The position numbers and the translations under genes are program-made. A stretch of 64,000 nt of DNA from Drechmeria coniospora (taxonomy: Eukaryota; Ascomycota; Sordariomycetes; Hypocreales; Ophiocordycipitaceae): the NCBI RefSeq assembly GCF_001625195.1, contig NC_054391.1:9500552-9564551 (forward strand), given 5' to 3'. Positions 10,801 to 21,092 of the stretch are shown here, one piece after another. Every line of letters begins with the position of its first letter. Within the stretch, counting starts at the first letter, position 1. A model generated the notes under the pieces. That model had not been told where the DNA came from, did no database searches, and saw only the letters and a list, made by a program, of their open reading frames with translations.

Positions 10801-11567
10801 GTCCGACAAACAAGGCGACACGCCGCCCGACTCACAGCCCAACCGGGAAGGGTTGCACCGAAATCGTGGCCAAGGCCTGTACTGAGATTGTGTCCAGCAA
10901 GCGCATCAAAGTCCCCGTGAGCGGGTGGTCGACGACGACGAGAACGGTGTGCACGTCGACGACGGCATGCGAGGTGCGCGACACGACGACGACGACGACG
11001 ATTGTGACAAGCATACCAAGCTTTTACGTCGTCACGCCGACCGTCGCCAACGACTACAAACCCAAGACTGTGCCTCCCAACAGATCGGCTCTCGAAAACT
11101 ACCGCTCGTGGGAGAAGTCGATGCATCGCAACTCGACCTTTACGACGATGCCAACACGGACAAAGACTCATGGCACAAGAACCACAGACAAGCACTCGCG
11201 CACCAAGTTGTGGACTGAAATGAACATGATGAAAAAGACGACAACGTCGAGCAAGACGCCGGTACCTACCACTACGACCCAGCCGTCGCCGCCAAAGCCG
11301 CTGGCCGAGTGTACCTACAAGTCGACGTTTAACTTTGGCATCTCCTATACACACTATTTTGTCATTGACGAGATACGGGGCTGGGGTGCCGCAGGTCATC
11401 ACCTCAAGTCCCTGGTTTCCCAATGCGACACCCTGACCAACTGGAACTTTAAAGAAGCAAGCGGCCGGCATGGGGCCCAGGCTAAGTTCAGGTTGAAGAG
11501 CGGCAGGGTAAGCTGCGTGGAGGAATGCATCATCATGGCTGGAGGGCCGAAGATTCGATGCTTCTAA
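7881..11567 (+). CDS. Secreted mucin-like protein made of the non-catalytic ends of a subgroup C chitinase
   Basis: 1228 aa from the ATG at 7881 (the ORF is open 39 nt further upstream but only from a TTG). A signal peptide ends near GTGAYA (about residue 28). Residues about 45-95 (CPSECL, LAGCKEPVRLDLTL, LLVRACT) and about 170-260 (GIIVGAYIGVAF, AQICDEMRDAGHIIGVTVDS, WNNATC) follow the N-terminal region of large fungal GH18 subgroup C chitinases. The last 85 residues (CTYKSTFNFG, LVSQCDTLTNW, CVEECIIMAGGP) match their C-terminal tail. Between them is no GH18 DxxDxDxE motif, only about 850 residues rich in Ser, Thr and Pro, including five ISSSQTNP repeats, a PPPGLP run and a GPGPGP run. It is probably a glycosylated surface or extracellular-matrix protein. 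It could be a catalytic-domain deletion or a recombined effector. Confidence 0.72.
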   Translation: MWRLRRWTMKAAVAWTLVSNSLGTGAYADSNGAASLAQHDPDHPHCPSECLADSSTEWASHSSVEGLAGCKEPVRLDLTLRTSVDDGSSPLLVRACTLTDTFANIRNESNAKNTTRSTIGGKCDSSAVLTKTKLDLAESLTTSSQHTNTQLLLALEQLKKEFTRISEGCSNRIVSIHSDGIIVGAYIGVAFDISSVSTVLDRLTRRAKESPAPQKMMAQICDEMRDAGHIIGVTVDSTANVEFIRTLLLEWNNATCQSESILGTHHVEDIGVWEVPQSPVNTGNQRIIHFHHARDDFKSNKADPRGPFEEPSKSHRDVLPTLQPDQLENGHGSIPLDEPVEDVLNPPSTMIVISTNGPESDSPSTVVLLPSGRRSKENATKGTHPLIGTPLDSAPWTLLQPVQRSTVHETTGTKASNRQDPSNGMFVSASQVISAPPNTLPRQTGIPSDEPLQISSDHAGSRGVEESTTLSSDVLLSRPTDGQGNYISTDPIPESPNSGVIKPASGPSDPTNTSAKAPVKPTGRKSKEPFDSLTTDNMVESNVPTKRLSESASTNLLNRPTDGSDPTSTKQPIVSTGMFTDVPLVDSTVDDEFPSNTQVITTSYPAMGTPDHVSTEPFARPSETTLSDSSRTNTISSSHTNPISSSQTNPISSSQTNPISSSQTSSISSSQMNLIIVPHFGNPTRPPARSSGTTKASMNPSTNPPDEVLPETTSRPTPDRTSTPAAVIIAPPVGMPTRPLSGPSEQPSLSSRRTPSGSAPSDLPLPDPPASPAPPPGSHQPSPPGLPPPPGLPPIPKPELPQLPRLPGLPPVPKLPSLPPPPGLPRLPGLPPLPGLPPLPKLPGFPFFPIGRPASPGPGPGPGPGPGPSLPNKAGKPAAPKPPPVPEPVPEPEKATDIPTSRPSSDSSSHSTRRETSILSASETNPFTDDRISSELASSTIDTPSQTNGAISTNKPTNTFTGTHTEQISSPTRSPTNKATRRPTHSPTGKGCTEIVAKACTEIVSSKRIKVPVSGWSTTTRTVCTSTTACEVRDTTTTTTIVTSIPSFYVVTPTVANDYKPKTVPPNRSALENYRSWEKSMHRNSTFTTMPTRTKTHGTRTTDKHSRTKLWTEMNMMKKTTTSSKTPVPTTTTQPSPPKPLAECTYKSTFNFGISYTHYFVIDEIRGWGAAGHHLKSLVSQCDTLTNWNFKEASGRHGAQAKFRLKSGRVSCVEECIIMAGGPKIRCF
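9770..9897 (+). repeat. 24-bp coding minisatellite (ISSSQTNP x5)
   Basis: Five 24-bp units based on ATATCGTCATCACAGACGAATCCC lie inside the chitinase-shell gene. The unit is a multiple of three, so the frame is kept and copy number could change freely. Confidence 0.92.
10446..10486 (+). repeat. Coding GGGGCC hexamer run (Gly-Pro repeat)
   Basis: Six to seven GGGGCC-type hexamers encode alternating Gly-Pro in the same gene, next to Pro-rich units (GLPPLPGLP) that are repetitive at DNA level from about 10220 to 10430. Confidence 0.85.
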
Positions 11568-11599
11568 ACGATCGGTCGGTTTCTTGCAAAGTGCGAATG

Positions 11600-11770
11600 T
11601 GTTGTAGTGATTGTCAGTGGGATTATCAGTGGGATTATCAGTGGGATTATCAGGGATTTTCAGTGTGATTGTCAGTGTGATTGTCAGTGGGATTGTCTGT
11701 GGGATTGTCAGGGGGATTGTCAAGGGGATTGTCAGTGGGATTTCCACTGGGAGATTGTCATTGGATGATT
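11600..11770. repeat. 12-bp minisatellite (GATTGTCAGTGG) after the gene
   Basis: About 13 degenerate copies of GATTGTCAGTGG/GATTATCAGTGG start about 40 bp after the stop codon of the chitinase-shell gene, probably within its 3' untranslated region. The stretch 11770-12082 has nothing else I recognise. Confidence 0.88.
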
Positions 11771-12082
11771 GTCAGCGGAACAGGGGGTTCCATGAAGGAC
11801 TGGGAGGTGGGAGATGGCTGTATTTTACCCTCAGGCGCTCTATCTCGCGTCTTGTGAGATGGCTGACCGAGGTGGCAGATTGCGCCGAGTCTGCTTCCAT
11901 CTTTGGCATCAACAGGTCCCAAGGTGAAGGCATGGCCTTGTATTTCTGCAGCCACCGGGCATGATAGACTCGTGTGACGATACGACTCAACGATACACTC
12001 CTAGGTGAGAACGGGGGTGAGGGCGCACAACATTGGTCACAGGCAAGTACAAGGTTGCTGTCATTGGTGTCTTTCATTTACA

Positions 12083-15000
12083 TTACACGCTTCGCTTCAG
12101 GTTTCGGCTCCCTTGCCCATCAACGGAGTAAGCCAGCTTCTCCCGGTCGTCACTCACCAGTCTCCCCCATTCCAGCAGCAGGCGGAACATGTAGACTTGC
12201 ATATCTTCTTTCCGCAAATGCGCCAAAGCGGAGCGGCGACCCTGGGAGGCAATCTTTCGCGCCGTCCGCTCGCCGGTAGATTTATCGCTCGCCCCCTGAT
12301 CTCCAGACTCCGGTTGGGCCCCGATGCCGGAAACACCTGCGAGGTACCGCAGCGTGGCCCAAAATCCGCGTCCGAGGCGCACGTCGACCGGAACATAGTC
12401 GTGCCAGGCAAAGATGCGCTCGTCATACCAGGTGCGGAAGAGGGCAGCGCGGTAGACGAGGCTGTGGCTCTGCAGAAAGGAACGAAAGCGGCCGCTAAAG
12501 CCGGCGCCGTCCATGTCCATGAGATGGCGAAACGTCCAGCTCTCCTTGAAGGGCAGAGGCGCCGAGACTCGATCCGCTTCGGCTGGCCTTGAGTCCGTCG
12601 CGGCAGAGCCCCAGTGTCGAAAGGAGGCCAGCTCGTCGGCACAGTCGCCAGGGTCGCACTTGGGTAAAACGTCGACGTAGGAGGCGTTGACGGAGAGGTC
12701 GTTTGAGGGGTCGCCCGACTGGGTCATGGCCACCTCGTAGGCCTCGTGGACGAATCTCGCTCGAAGAAAGCCAGGCCACACGCCATGAGCGGCAAAGCCA
12801 TCCGTGGCCGACCCTCGCCAGTATAATCCGTTGGTCTTGTTCACCCAGTGCACATCCTCGGCCTCGACATGGGCGCTCTTGTCGCTGTAATCCCAGGGAG
12901 AAGGGACGAGAAGGTCGGAGAAGCCGCCGACGCGTCCCTGGCTGAAGACGGGGAACAGGGTGTTGGTGCCGACCATGGATGAGGGCGACATGGCGAAGCC
13001 GTCAAGGCGCGCAACGTCTGGCTGATGACAGAGACTGTGAGCCAAGGTTGCGTTGGAGAGCACGGGGCCACCGGAGGTCAGGCGGGAATGCGGCTCCATG
13101 CAGGCGACGCAGAGGCTGCTCCAGTCCCACCACCGGCTCGTGCGCGCCGCTGACCCCGGCGGACAGGCGGCTGCCACCCAGCCTGGATAGATGGGCCGGC
13201 GGACGTTGTCGGTGAAATGGGGTCCGACGGAGTCGACGCCGAAGAGACCCCATCCCGGACCGGTCGGCTCCGGGAAGGGGCCGGTCGAGGCCGGAACGGA
13301 GACGTGGGCCGACGTGAATTCCGCCGTCGTCTCACCACCGATGCTGTTGACGAGCAGGCGAGATGTGCTGTCCGCTGCCCTGGCCTCGAGGGCTTCCCTC
13401 TCGCGAAACGGCACGGCGACGCGGCACTCGTCGTCGAGGTTCATGGCCAGCACCATGTCGGGCAACCAAGCCGCAAAGGGCTCAATCATCTGCCGGAACG
13501 ACTCGGCCATCCAGCGATGCGTTCCGGGGATATGCGGCGACAAGTCTACCGTCCCATTTTCGATGCTCAACCCTCCCATGCCGAGCATCGGGTTCTCCAG
13601 CAGGTGCATCGTTCTGCCCCTGACGACGGAGGGTTCGACGCCCCAAAACGGCCGCGTGTCCCGGTAGATTTGGCCAAAATCATCGACAATGGCCGACTCC
13701 TTCTCCACGGCGAAGGCGTACCATTTGTCAAAGTTGGGCGGCGGTGGCATGCCGTGACGCCTCGTGTACTCGGCCACGGCCTCGGGCAACGACGTGCTGA
13801 CCGAAGCGCGGGACAGCCAACCATCCCTCTCGACCTTGGCCGAGAACACAAGCTCCTCAACCGCCTGTCCCACGGAGACAACTGCTGGGGATGTAGGGAA
13901 CAGCGTTTCGCAGGCGGCAGCAAACAGGACGACGCCGACATGGGAGGCCAGCAGCCACTTGTGCAGAATCCTGAAGGTCTGCGTTTGCAGAGCGGGACGA
14001 AGAGATGCCGCAAGACGCCACAGCATGGTGGATAGCAGAGCGGCCAAGAGAGGTTGTTGAGCGGCGAGGCCGGTGGAGGGAAGGACGAGAGCGACGAGGT
14101 CGACGTGTAGTTTGGGATACCGGTGGCCGAACAGACCGACCTCGGTCATGATCAAAGCGACCAACGTCGGAGGAAAGTCTCGGAGGAGATGGAGGGCGCT
14201 GAGGATGGCGGTCGCGGCAACGAGCGAGTGGGCACAGAGCTGCCAGATGTCTCGGGCCGACAGACTAAAGGCCAAGTACAGGCCCGAGTCGGAGAGCCAA
14301 GAGGGAAAGGAGAGCAGGAAGACGCAGCCGGCGGCGAACAAGAGGCCGGCCGCAAGCGACTCGGACACGTCGTCGGCGTCGTCGTCGACCTCGCGCGCTC
14401 GAAGCCGCGCTCCACAGCCGAGGGCGACGGCATCAAGGACGCACATGACGGACTGGGCCAAGGGGGTCAAGGTCCAGCGCCAACCGGCCGGGCATGCCGT
14501 CCCGGTCTCGACGCGCGTGCCGTCGAGAGCCGACATGGCAGACAGGGCCCACGCCGAGGCACAGACGGCATACGCCGTTCTCGACGACAGCCATCGGCCC
14601 AGACGAGACTTGGCCGACGGCCAGCCGGCTCGGGCGAGAGACGAGCTCGCAGGTTCGTCGGGCAGGGCCAGCTCGGCGAACAGGGAAAACAGGGGCAAGA
14701 AGGCCTATCGATGCCTCGCCGTCCCGCGTCAGTCTCGTCCCATGCTGCATCGTTGCGGTGATGGGGCGGCAAAGGGGTGCCGCGTGATGACGTACCTCGA
14801 TGCCCACGCGAGAGCACTGCGTCGTGCGGATGGTAAGCCAGAACAAGGCCGATCGCGCAACGACGCAGACGAGGAGAAGGACGAGAGAGCGATGCAGATG
14901 CCGGGCCCTGCTCGGCACATTCCGCACGCTCCTCACCAGAGAAGCCCAACCGAGACCGGACCGCGTCGCGTCGAGTCTCTCCTTGACCTGGAGCTGCACA

Positions 15001-15290
15001 GGCGGGCTGGCCGACTGCCGCCATGGCCAGGCGATTCCCAACGCGGCGCTACAAAACAAGAGGGTGACGGTGGTGAAGTGAACCGGGCGCTCTACGTCAG
15101 TACGTCAGTCCATCGGTCCGCGATGGGAAGGGCGTCGCGCGGCGGCACAGGCCAGGGGATTCCGGCGCTCCTCGCACGACACATCGATCGGAACAGCGGA
15201 GATCAGGGGCAGCTGAACATACCAAAGGCGGCACTGGTGTAGTATGCCCTGGAGAGAACGAAACACGAGATGGCGAGAGCACTGTGCCAT
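12083..15290 (-). CDS. GT90 (CAP10-type) glycosyltransferase with N-terminal multi-span membrane region
   Basis: Proposed exons 15290-15223, 15048-14796 and 14704-12083 sum to 2943 nt (980 aa) with all phases consistent. The 14705-14795 intron (GTACGT...ATAG) is solid; the first intron and the ATG at 15290 are less sure. The N-terminal 350 residues hold several hydrophobic segments (HLHRSLVLLLVCVVARSALF, LAAGLLFAAGCVFLLSF, LVALIMTEVGLF, VGVVLFAAACETLF). The C-terminal half carries the CAP10 domain pattern: FSDLLVPSPWDY, KTNGLYWRGSATDG, PFKESWTFRHLMDMDGAGFS, LFRTWYDERIFAWHDYVPVD, RLLLEWGRLVSDD. The family includes cryptococcal Cap10 and the xylosyltransferase Cxt1, acting in the Golgi on surface polysaccharide or glycolipid. 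The exact donor and acceptor are unknown here. Confidence 0.85.
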
Positions 15291-17380
15291 GATGCGAAAC
15301 GAGCAATCCGTCAGCACACACCCGCTCTCACTCGCTCACACAGCCACCGCCTGGCGGCTGCAAATGCTGGCGCGGAAAGGGATGATGATACTTACCATAT
15401 TGCTCCCGTCACTCGCCATGCCGCCAGCTGCGACGGGCCGGCCCGGGTACCAGGTTGGTACGAGGGATGTGTCAATGGCATCGGCGCTGGGCCCAACTCG
15501 AGATGCCAGGCCGGCGCCGGCAATCGAGACCTCCGCCAGGGAGAGTCACGACGGACCGAAGACGGCTCTACGGACGGTACAGTACCTGACCGTGTTTGCG
15601 TGACGGCGCGGTCGAGGATTGGATTAGAATGCGAAGAGGACTGCGTCGACGACAGAGGCGTCGCTCGATCCGAGACGATGAAACGCGTCACTATGGTGCA
15701 GAGGTCCTCGCATTCAAGATGATCAGTAGGTACAAATCATACTCGTTGGCAGGGCGCAGCGATGCTGATTCTGTTTCCAGACCAACTTCAGAACGAGGCC
15801 ATGTTATGGAACGTCGCGGAGTCTCGGCAAGAATTACTTTCTCCGTCCTCGTACTTGTATCCATAATTAGTTGCACGACACAAGCATCACCCTGGTCGCG
15901 AAGGCGGGTGACTATGCTCATCACGGTGGATGTCAGTCCATACGGAGCACCTGCTAACTTATTCTTACTTGAACGCTTGCTTACTCGGGGTTCGTAGGGC
16001 ATGGAGCCCTTGCCCCTGATCAGCCGTGTCTGAGCCTCTGACAGGCGGCCCCCTGGACCCCGCAACGCCAGTCTATCCAGGGGGTACGACGGGAATGATT
16101 CATATTACTTGCGAGTACGAGTACGTCACTGATGTTGCCGCCAATATACAGTACAGTACGCGTGCTCGTGCTACGGTAATGTACATGGAGGCAACAAGCA
16201 CGGCAACAATTATACCATCAGTTGCACGCCATCAGCTCAGCTCATGCTCATGTTTGCAAGGGCGTGCAGCCAGCAGGGGCAGACACTATTGGTGTCGAGA
16301 CAAACAAGTACAACTACTTGGTTGTACGTGTACACTTTGGTATTATTGTTGTCAAGTCGACAGAATAATAGTGTACGCGTACTGGTGGGTACCGTTACTA
16401 TACTGCACTTGTACCGTGCCAAAAGAAAAGAGTAATACTTGGTGCCATATAGGCGTATGTACGGAGTTTTCCGTATCCCTACTCCGTTCTAACGTCAAGG
16501 GAATGCACTAATAATACATTCTTGTAGTATACACACTGTTATGGAGAACAGGCACAAGTGGCACGGTGAGTTTCTGCGTCAAAGCCTGTTTGGGTTGCAA
16601 CGGATGATAATGAATACTTTCACGATGAAGCATAGACGCCGGAGCACTCCTCAAGCATTCATAGGTATAATCAAGTTAATAATGCTTGCAGTCGTGTAAG
16701 ACGAGACATATTACGTGCAGTACACTTGTACTTTATGCTCGGATTACACAAACAGCTCGCCCACATCACGAGCAGCAAATATACTTACCCAGGCACTAGC
16801 AAGACTCGGAGAATTCCTCATTACATTCCTCGTCCACCAACGTCGCACATCACAGGTAATCACGTGGGCTGCCGTCCCATAAACGTTGCATGGCCACGTT
16901 CCTCGTCTTCCCGTGACCCCATCTGCATCACGCATCATCGCAGGCTTCCAAGCGCTCGTTATACGTGAATGACGCTTTTCAGTAGGGCGCAGGAGACTTA
17001 GCCGTCCCATACAACCAAGACACGCGAGCGGAGGATTTTGCAGCCGCTTACTGTGCTATTCATTAGCCTGCAGACTTGACCGCAAAGCCATCCAGAGTCG
17101 TCGTCAACGTGATGGTGTGCAAGACGGGTGGTTGGTTACACCTGCAAGGTAGGTTGTATCGACGCTGAATGGGTGCTTCAAATCGTTGCAGTTTGGAAGC
17201 CAGGGGTGACGGTGCCTGGCTCAACGTGGCAGATGAAAGTCGCGTCTGTGAAACCGCCCTTTACCAATACATCAATACGGTTGCCTCGTCCTTGTTGTTG
17301 GCATTGGACAATGCCATTATGTTGTCCAATTATCGACGCGTTCAACACCATCTTGGCAGGCATCGGCGGGAGAGGCTCCG
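15291..17380. other. Gene-poor stretch
   Basis: I see no convincing coding region. ORFs of 120-160 codons on both strands have no signal peptide, no intron logic and biased composition. The stretch 16000-17100 is rich in GTACTTGTA/TACGGAG-like words also seen at 32-36 kb. Confidence 0.45.
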
Positions 17381-17384
17381 GCGG

Positions 17385-17940
17385 CAGTGTGTCTGACGAG
17401 GCTACGGCGGCCATGTTTCTGGCGAGGCTATGGCGGTCATGTGTTTGACGAGGCTGCGGCCATGTTTCTGGCGAGGCTACGACGGTCATGATCTGTGCAA
17501 GGCTACGGCGGCAGTGTCTGACGAGGCTCATGTGTCTGACGAGGCTGCGGCCATGTTTCTGGCAAGGCTACGGCGGCCGTGTTTCTGGCGAGGCTACGGC
17601 GGTCATTATCTGTGCAAGGCTACGGCGGCAGTGTGACGAGGCTACGGCGGTCAAGTGTCTGACGAGGCTACGGTGGTCATGTGTCTGACGAGGCTGCGAC
17701 GGTCATGTATCTGGCGAGGCTGCGACGGTCATGTATCTGGCGAGGCTACGGCGGTCATGATCTGTGCAAGGCTACTGTGGCAGTGTCTGACGAGGCTACG
17801 GCGGCCATGTTTCTGGCGCGGCTACGGCGGCCATGTTTCCGACGAGGCTACAGCGGCAGTGTCTGGCGAGGCTACGGCGGCAGTGTCTGACGAGGCTACG
17901 GCGGCCATGTTTCTACGGCGTTCATGTTTCTGGCAAGCCA
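17385..17940. repeat. Degenerate minisatellite, unit about 25-27 bp (TCTGACGAGGCTACGGCGGTCATGT)
   Basis: About 20 copies of GGCGAGGCTACGGCGGYCATGTTTCT / GACGAGGCTACGGCGGCAGTGTCT run head to tail. Higher-order groups alternate between a 'TTTCTGGCGAGG' and a 'TCTGTGCAAGG' version. The ORFs inside (ARLRRS..., DEATA...) are repeat translations. Confidence 0.9.
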
Positions 17941-18337
17941 TGATGATTGTATTCACGTCCATCATTCTTCATCAAGGACCTGCTAGAGTAGCTGATAATT
18001 GCCATCGAGTCACACTAGTCCGCTACATAATGAGTTATGCTATATATTGTCAGCATTTCTGTCACTGCAAGCAGCATCATCTCATCGTAGGCAAGCTCGT
18101 CGCGATCGATCTAGCCAAAGCAGTGCAGCCGAGCAGGGAAAGGCGCTGGACAAGCACGATACAACTTTGACAGTCCAAGGTGCTGCGCAATGCCGACCAC
18201 GCCTACGGCTAACATCTCGAATGCGCTTACTCATCGTCCTTTGAATGAGGGTAGGTACATTGCATCATGGATCAAAAAAGGGCTGCTACATGTAAATGTG
18301 GACTGACATGTTTGTTTGATGATGATGGCCATCTGTA

Positions 18338-18585
18338 TATTTCTTCCATCGAGATGGCCGCCGTGTCTGCGACAGTAATGACTGTTATATGGCCATGAGG
18401 GAATCTCATGTCGACCATTGATGTATTTCTTCCATCGAGTAAGCCGCCGTGTCTGCGATGGTAATGACTGTCATGGGGCCTGGAGAGAATCCAATGCCGG
18501 CCAACTGTGTATTGCTTCCATCGACAAGGCCGCCGTGTCTGCGACGGTAATGACGGTCATGGGGCCTCCTCTCCCGTCGACGATG
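18338..18585. repeat. 86-bp tandem repeat, 3 copies
   Basis: TATTTCTTCCATCGA... starts at 18338, 18424 and 18510 (spacing 86 and 86). Each copy continues with GCCGCCGTGTCTGCGAYRGTAATGACNGT and, in the last two, CATGGGGCCT. Confidence 0.92.
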
Positions 18586-18648
18586 CCTCCCATCATGCGT
18601 TGACATCGAGTGACACTACCAGATGCCCTCACTCTTCAACCCCGATAC

Positions 18649-19621
18649 CTAGTTTTCCTCGTCGCGGGGCATCCTGCCATCTTTAAAGACTCGATGGGTA
18701 CCCCTGATCGTGGAGCCGTGTTTGTCGTCGGGCTTGGCCGCTGCGTCGGCAGATCCGTCGTTGCGCCCCGCGGTCCAACCCGTGGTTCGATAGGCAGGCT
18801 CATGATTCGCTTTCGATGCGCGCTGCAGGACGGTGCCACAGCCGCCAAAGACGAATTCAACAAACTCTCCTGATGGCCCTTTGTGGGGAACCTGAACGTC
18901 GAGGAGAGTCGTTAGGCTGTGCACTCGAAGATATTGGGCCAACTCGTCCAAAAAATGAGCATCGTCCTCCGTCGCCGGGGCCGTCGGTCGTCCCTCGCGG
19001 TACTCGTGAGGGACGAACCGACTGCAGGACAAGATCAAGTAAAGGTGGCCATCAATGGCACTCCATCGTCGCGGGTCTGATCCAGCAATCTTGCATCGAT
19101 CGGAGGCTTTTGCCGAGCATGACCTCGTCTTCTTCCACCCAAAAATGTGCCCGGAGCGGGTGCAACCCAAAGATGTTCCTCGTCCTGTGTTTGTGGATGA
19201 GGTGGTGGACATTCAAAACATGACGCATCGGGACCTCGGGATGAGCTCCGACGTCGGAGACTTGGATATAGCTATTCTGCTCGGTCAGCCGTCGAATGCC
19301 ATCTGGGGGTCAATCATACATGTGCGACGACTCCTTCAAATCGGCCATGGTGAGGGCAACGTGGAGGCCCAGCAGGGCATCGGGACGGAGAGGCATGACG
19401 GTGGCCATGCTGAACAGAGAATGGAGATGGAGCTGTGCCAAAATGATTTGGTTGGAACGGGAGAGGAAGGCTGTGTGGTTGAGAGGACGAGTAAAGTGGA
19501 CGATGACTGGTATTGAGTAGTCGAGCTTTGTACTCCCAACTGGTTGCCCGAGTCCGTGTTGGCATAACTCATCGTCAAATGCCGCCGCAAATCCAGGCAG
19601 GCACAGGCAGCCGACGTGCAT
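18649..19621 (-). CDS. Unrecognised protein, about 291 aa, three-exon model with one doubtful junction
   Basis: Model 19621-19320, 19271-19139 and 19089-18649. The first intron (48 bp, GTATGA...GGCTGACCGAG...AATAG) is convincing and removes an in-frame TGA at 19312-19310. The second (49 bp, GTGGAA...GCAAG) fits the phase but deletes a protein-like stretch (VEEDEVMLGKSLRSMQD), so a one-base frameshift near 19090-19100 is an equally good reading. Recognisable coding texture includes IPVIVHFTRPLNHTAFL, HVLNVHHLIHKHRTRNIFGL, HLYLILSCSRFVPHEYREG and FLDELAQYLRVHSLTTLLDV. There is no signal peptide, membrane segment or family I know. The Ser/Asp/Lys-rich tail starts near FVFGGCG. It may be a gene or a young pseudogene. 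Confidence 0.45.
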
Positions 19622-19689
19622 GTGCAACGTGTGTCTACCATTAATCAGCCAAATCCGACAAGACTGCTGGACACGCCAAGATAGCCAAG

Positions 19690-20480
19690 GTGTCCTGCGC
19701 GAGTGTCCGGGTGCCTAGGTGCCGTGCCGTCGGCAGCTGCGCCATCCTTGCCGATGTGTTGTCTCCTTTTCCGACGGAGACGAGGTCCCGACAGAAAGTG
19801 CCGGCAGCAGACAATATGTGCTCGGGTGCCCGGGTGCCGGACCGTCAGCGACGATGTCGTCCTTGGCGGTGTAATATTTCGTTCTCCGATAGAACAAGTC
19901 TCGACAGCGACGGTGTCGTCCTTGGTGGTGTAATATTTCGTTCTCCGGTGAAGACAAGTCTCGACAGCGGACAGGGTGTGGGTGCCCGGACGCACCATTG
20001 ATGACAGTGCCATCCTTTGCAATGTGTTGCTTGCCTCTCCGATGGAGGTCCCGACAGAAAGTGCCGGCAGCAGACAATATGTGCTCGGGTGCCCGGGTGC
20101 CGGACCACCAGCGACGGTGTCGTCCTTGATGGTGTAATATTTCGTACTCCTCCGGTGGAGACAAGTCTCGACAGCGGACAGGGTGTGGGTGCCCGGACGC
20201 ACCATTCGTGACAGTGCAATCCTTTGCAATGTGTTGCTTGCCTCTCCGACGGAGACAAAGTCCCGACAGCATACAGCAGACGGCACGCAAGTGCCCGGGT
20301 GCCCAGGTGCCCAGGTGCCGAGCCACCAGCGCCGGTGCCATCCTTGACAATGCCGTGCTGCCATCTCCGACAGAGACAAAGGCCCGACAGCGGACAATAC
20401 GCGGGTGTCCGGGTGCCAAGATGCCGGGCCATCGACGACGGTGCCCTCCTTCATGATGTGTTTGCTTCTCCGACGGAGAC
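19690..20480. repeat. Compound minisatellite with about 263-bp higher-order unit
   Basis: Blocks such as CCGACAGAAAGTGCCGGCAG (19788 and 20051, 263 bp apart) and TGTAATATTTCGTNCTCC (three times) recur with GGTGCCCGGGTGCCGGACC motifs. Three to four imperfect copies lie here. The 334-codon and 234-codon minus-strand ORFs across it are repeat translations. Confidence 0.85.
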
Positions 20481-20717
20481 GAGGTCCCGACGGCAGACGA
20501 TGGGCGGCTGGCCCGGAGAGGAAAGAGGATCGGCGGCGGCAGGGAACGTGGACGGACAAGAATTCTGCGTCACGGGGACCACGTCGTTGCCGTTGCATCT
20601 GCTGCAGATGAAGCTTCCACGCATGCCCTCGCCGTGGCAGCTGGGACATTTGGTCGTCCTGCTCTCGGTCGTGCTCCTCACGGTCATGCTGCTCACGGTC
20701 GTGCTGCTCATCGTCAC
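20451..20717 (-). CDS. Small ORF with a CxxCxGxG zinc-binding pattern
   Basis: 88-codon ORF. The start is uncertain; the first ATG codons give MTMSSTTV. After a Thr/Ser-rich lead it reads KCPSCHGEG followed by FICSRCNGND, two CxxCxG knuckles 11 residues apart, as in a half DnaJ-type zinc finger. The upstream ORF 20948-20739 is in the same frame, separated only by one TAA at 20741-20739. The two could therefore be one gene with an intron or a nonsense change. The competing frame encodes an EHDREQHDREE repeat, so coding status is not certain. The C-terminal part runs into the minisatellite. Confidence 0.3.
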   Translation of the reverse strand: MTMSSTTVSSMTVRSTTESRTTKCPSCHGEGMRGSFICSRCNGNDVVPVTQNSCPSTFPAAADPLSSPGQPPIVCRRDLVSVGEANTS

Positions 20718-21092
20718 GACGCTTGCCTCTGCGAGAAATTAGCGTCTTCCCGTGCCAGATGCCTCATGGCGGGGGGCCACGATCAAGGTCATACCCGAAA
20801 GCTCTGGAGCATTCAACATGTCATCAAGGGAGTGTAGACTGTTGCGTTTTGGTGCTGGTCGAGAGGGAAGAAAGTGATTGATCGGTGAGCAAAGTTGAGA
20901 ATGGAGGCCCCCGCCTTGACGTGCCATCTCGGTCACCAGATCGATCACATGGCCTGCCTGGACTGATCAGGCTTAGCACAGGTGCCCTGTCAGCACGACC
21001 ATGGTAAGCCTATAGGCAGGACATCACCGCCCAACACACCTACAGTTACAGCGCCTGTGCAGTATAATTACAGGTGCTGCAGCTCATCTTAC

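Noticed and set aside
15691..16065. 124-codon minus ORF
   Set aside because: No coding texture, motif or splice logic; it lies in a gene-poor tract.
19645..20649. 334-codon minus-strand ORF
   Set aside because: Most of it is the 263-bp compound repeat translated in frame; repeated AKDDTVA/GHPSTYCLLPALSVG blocks have no protein character.
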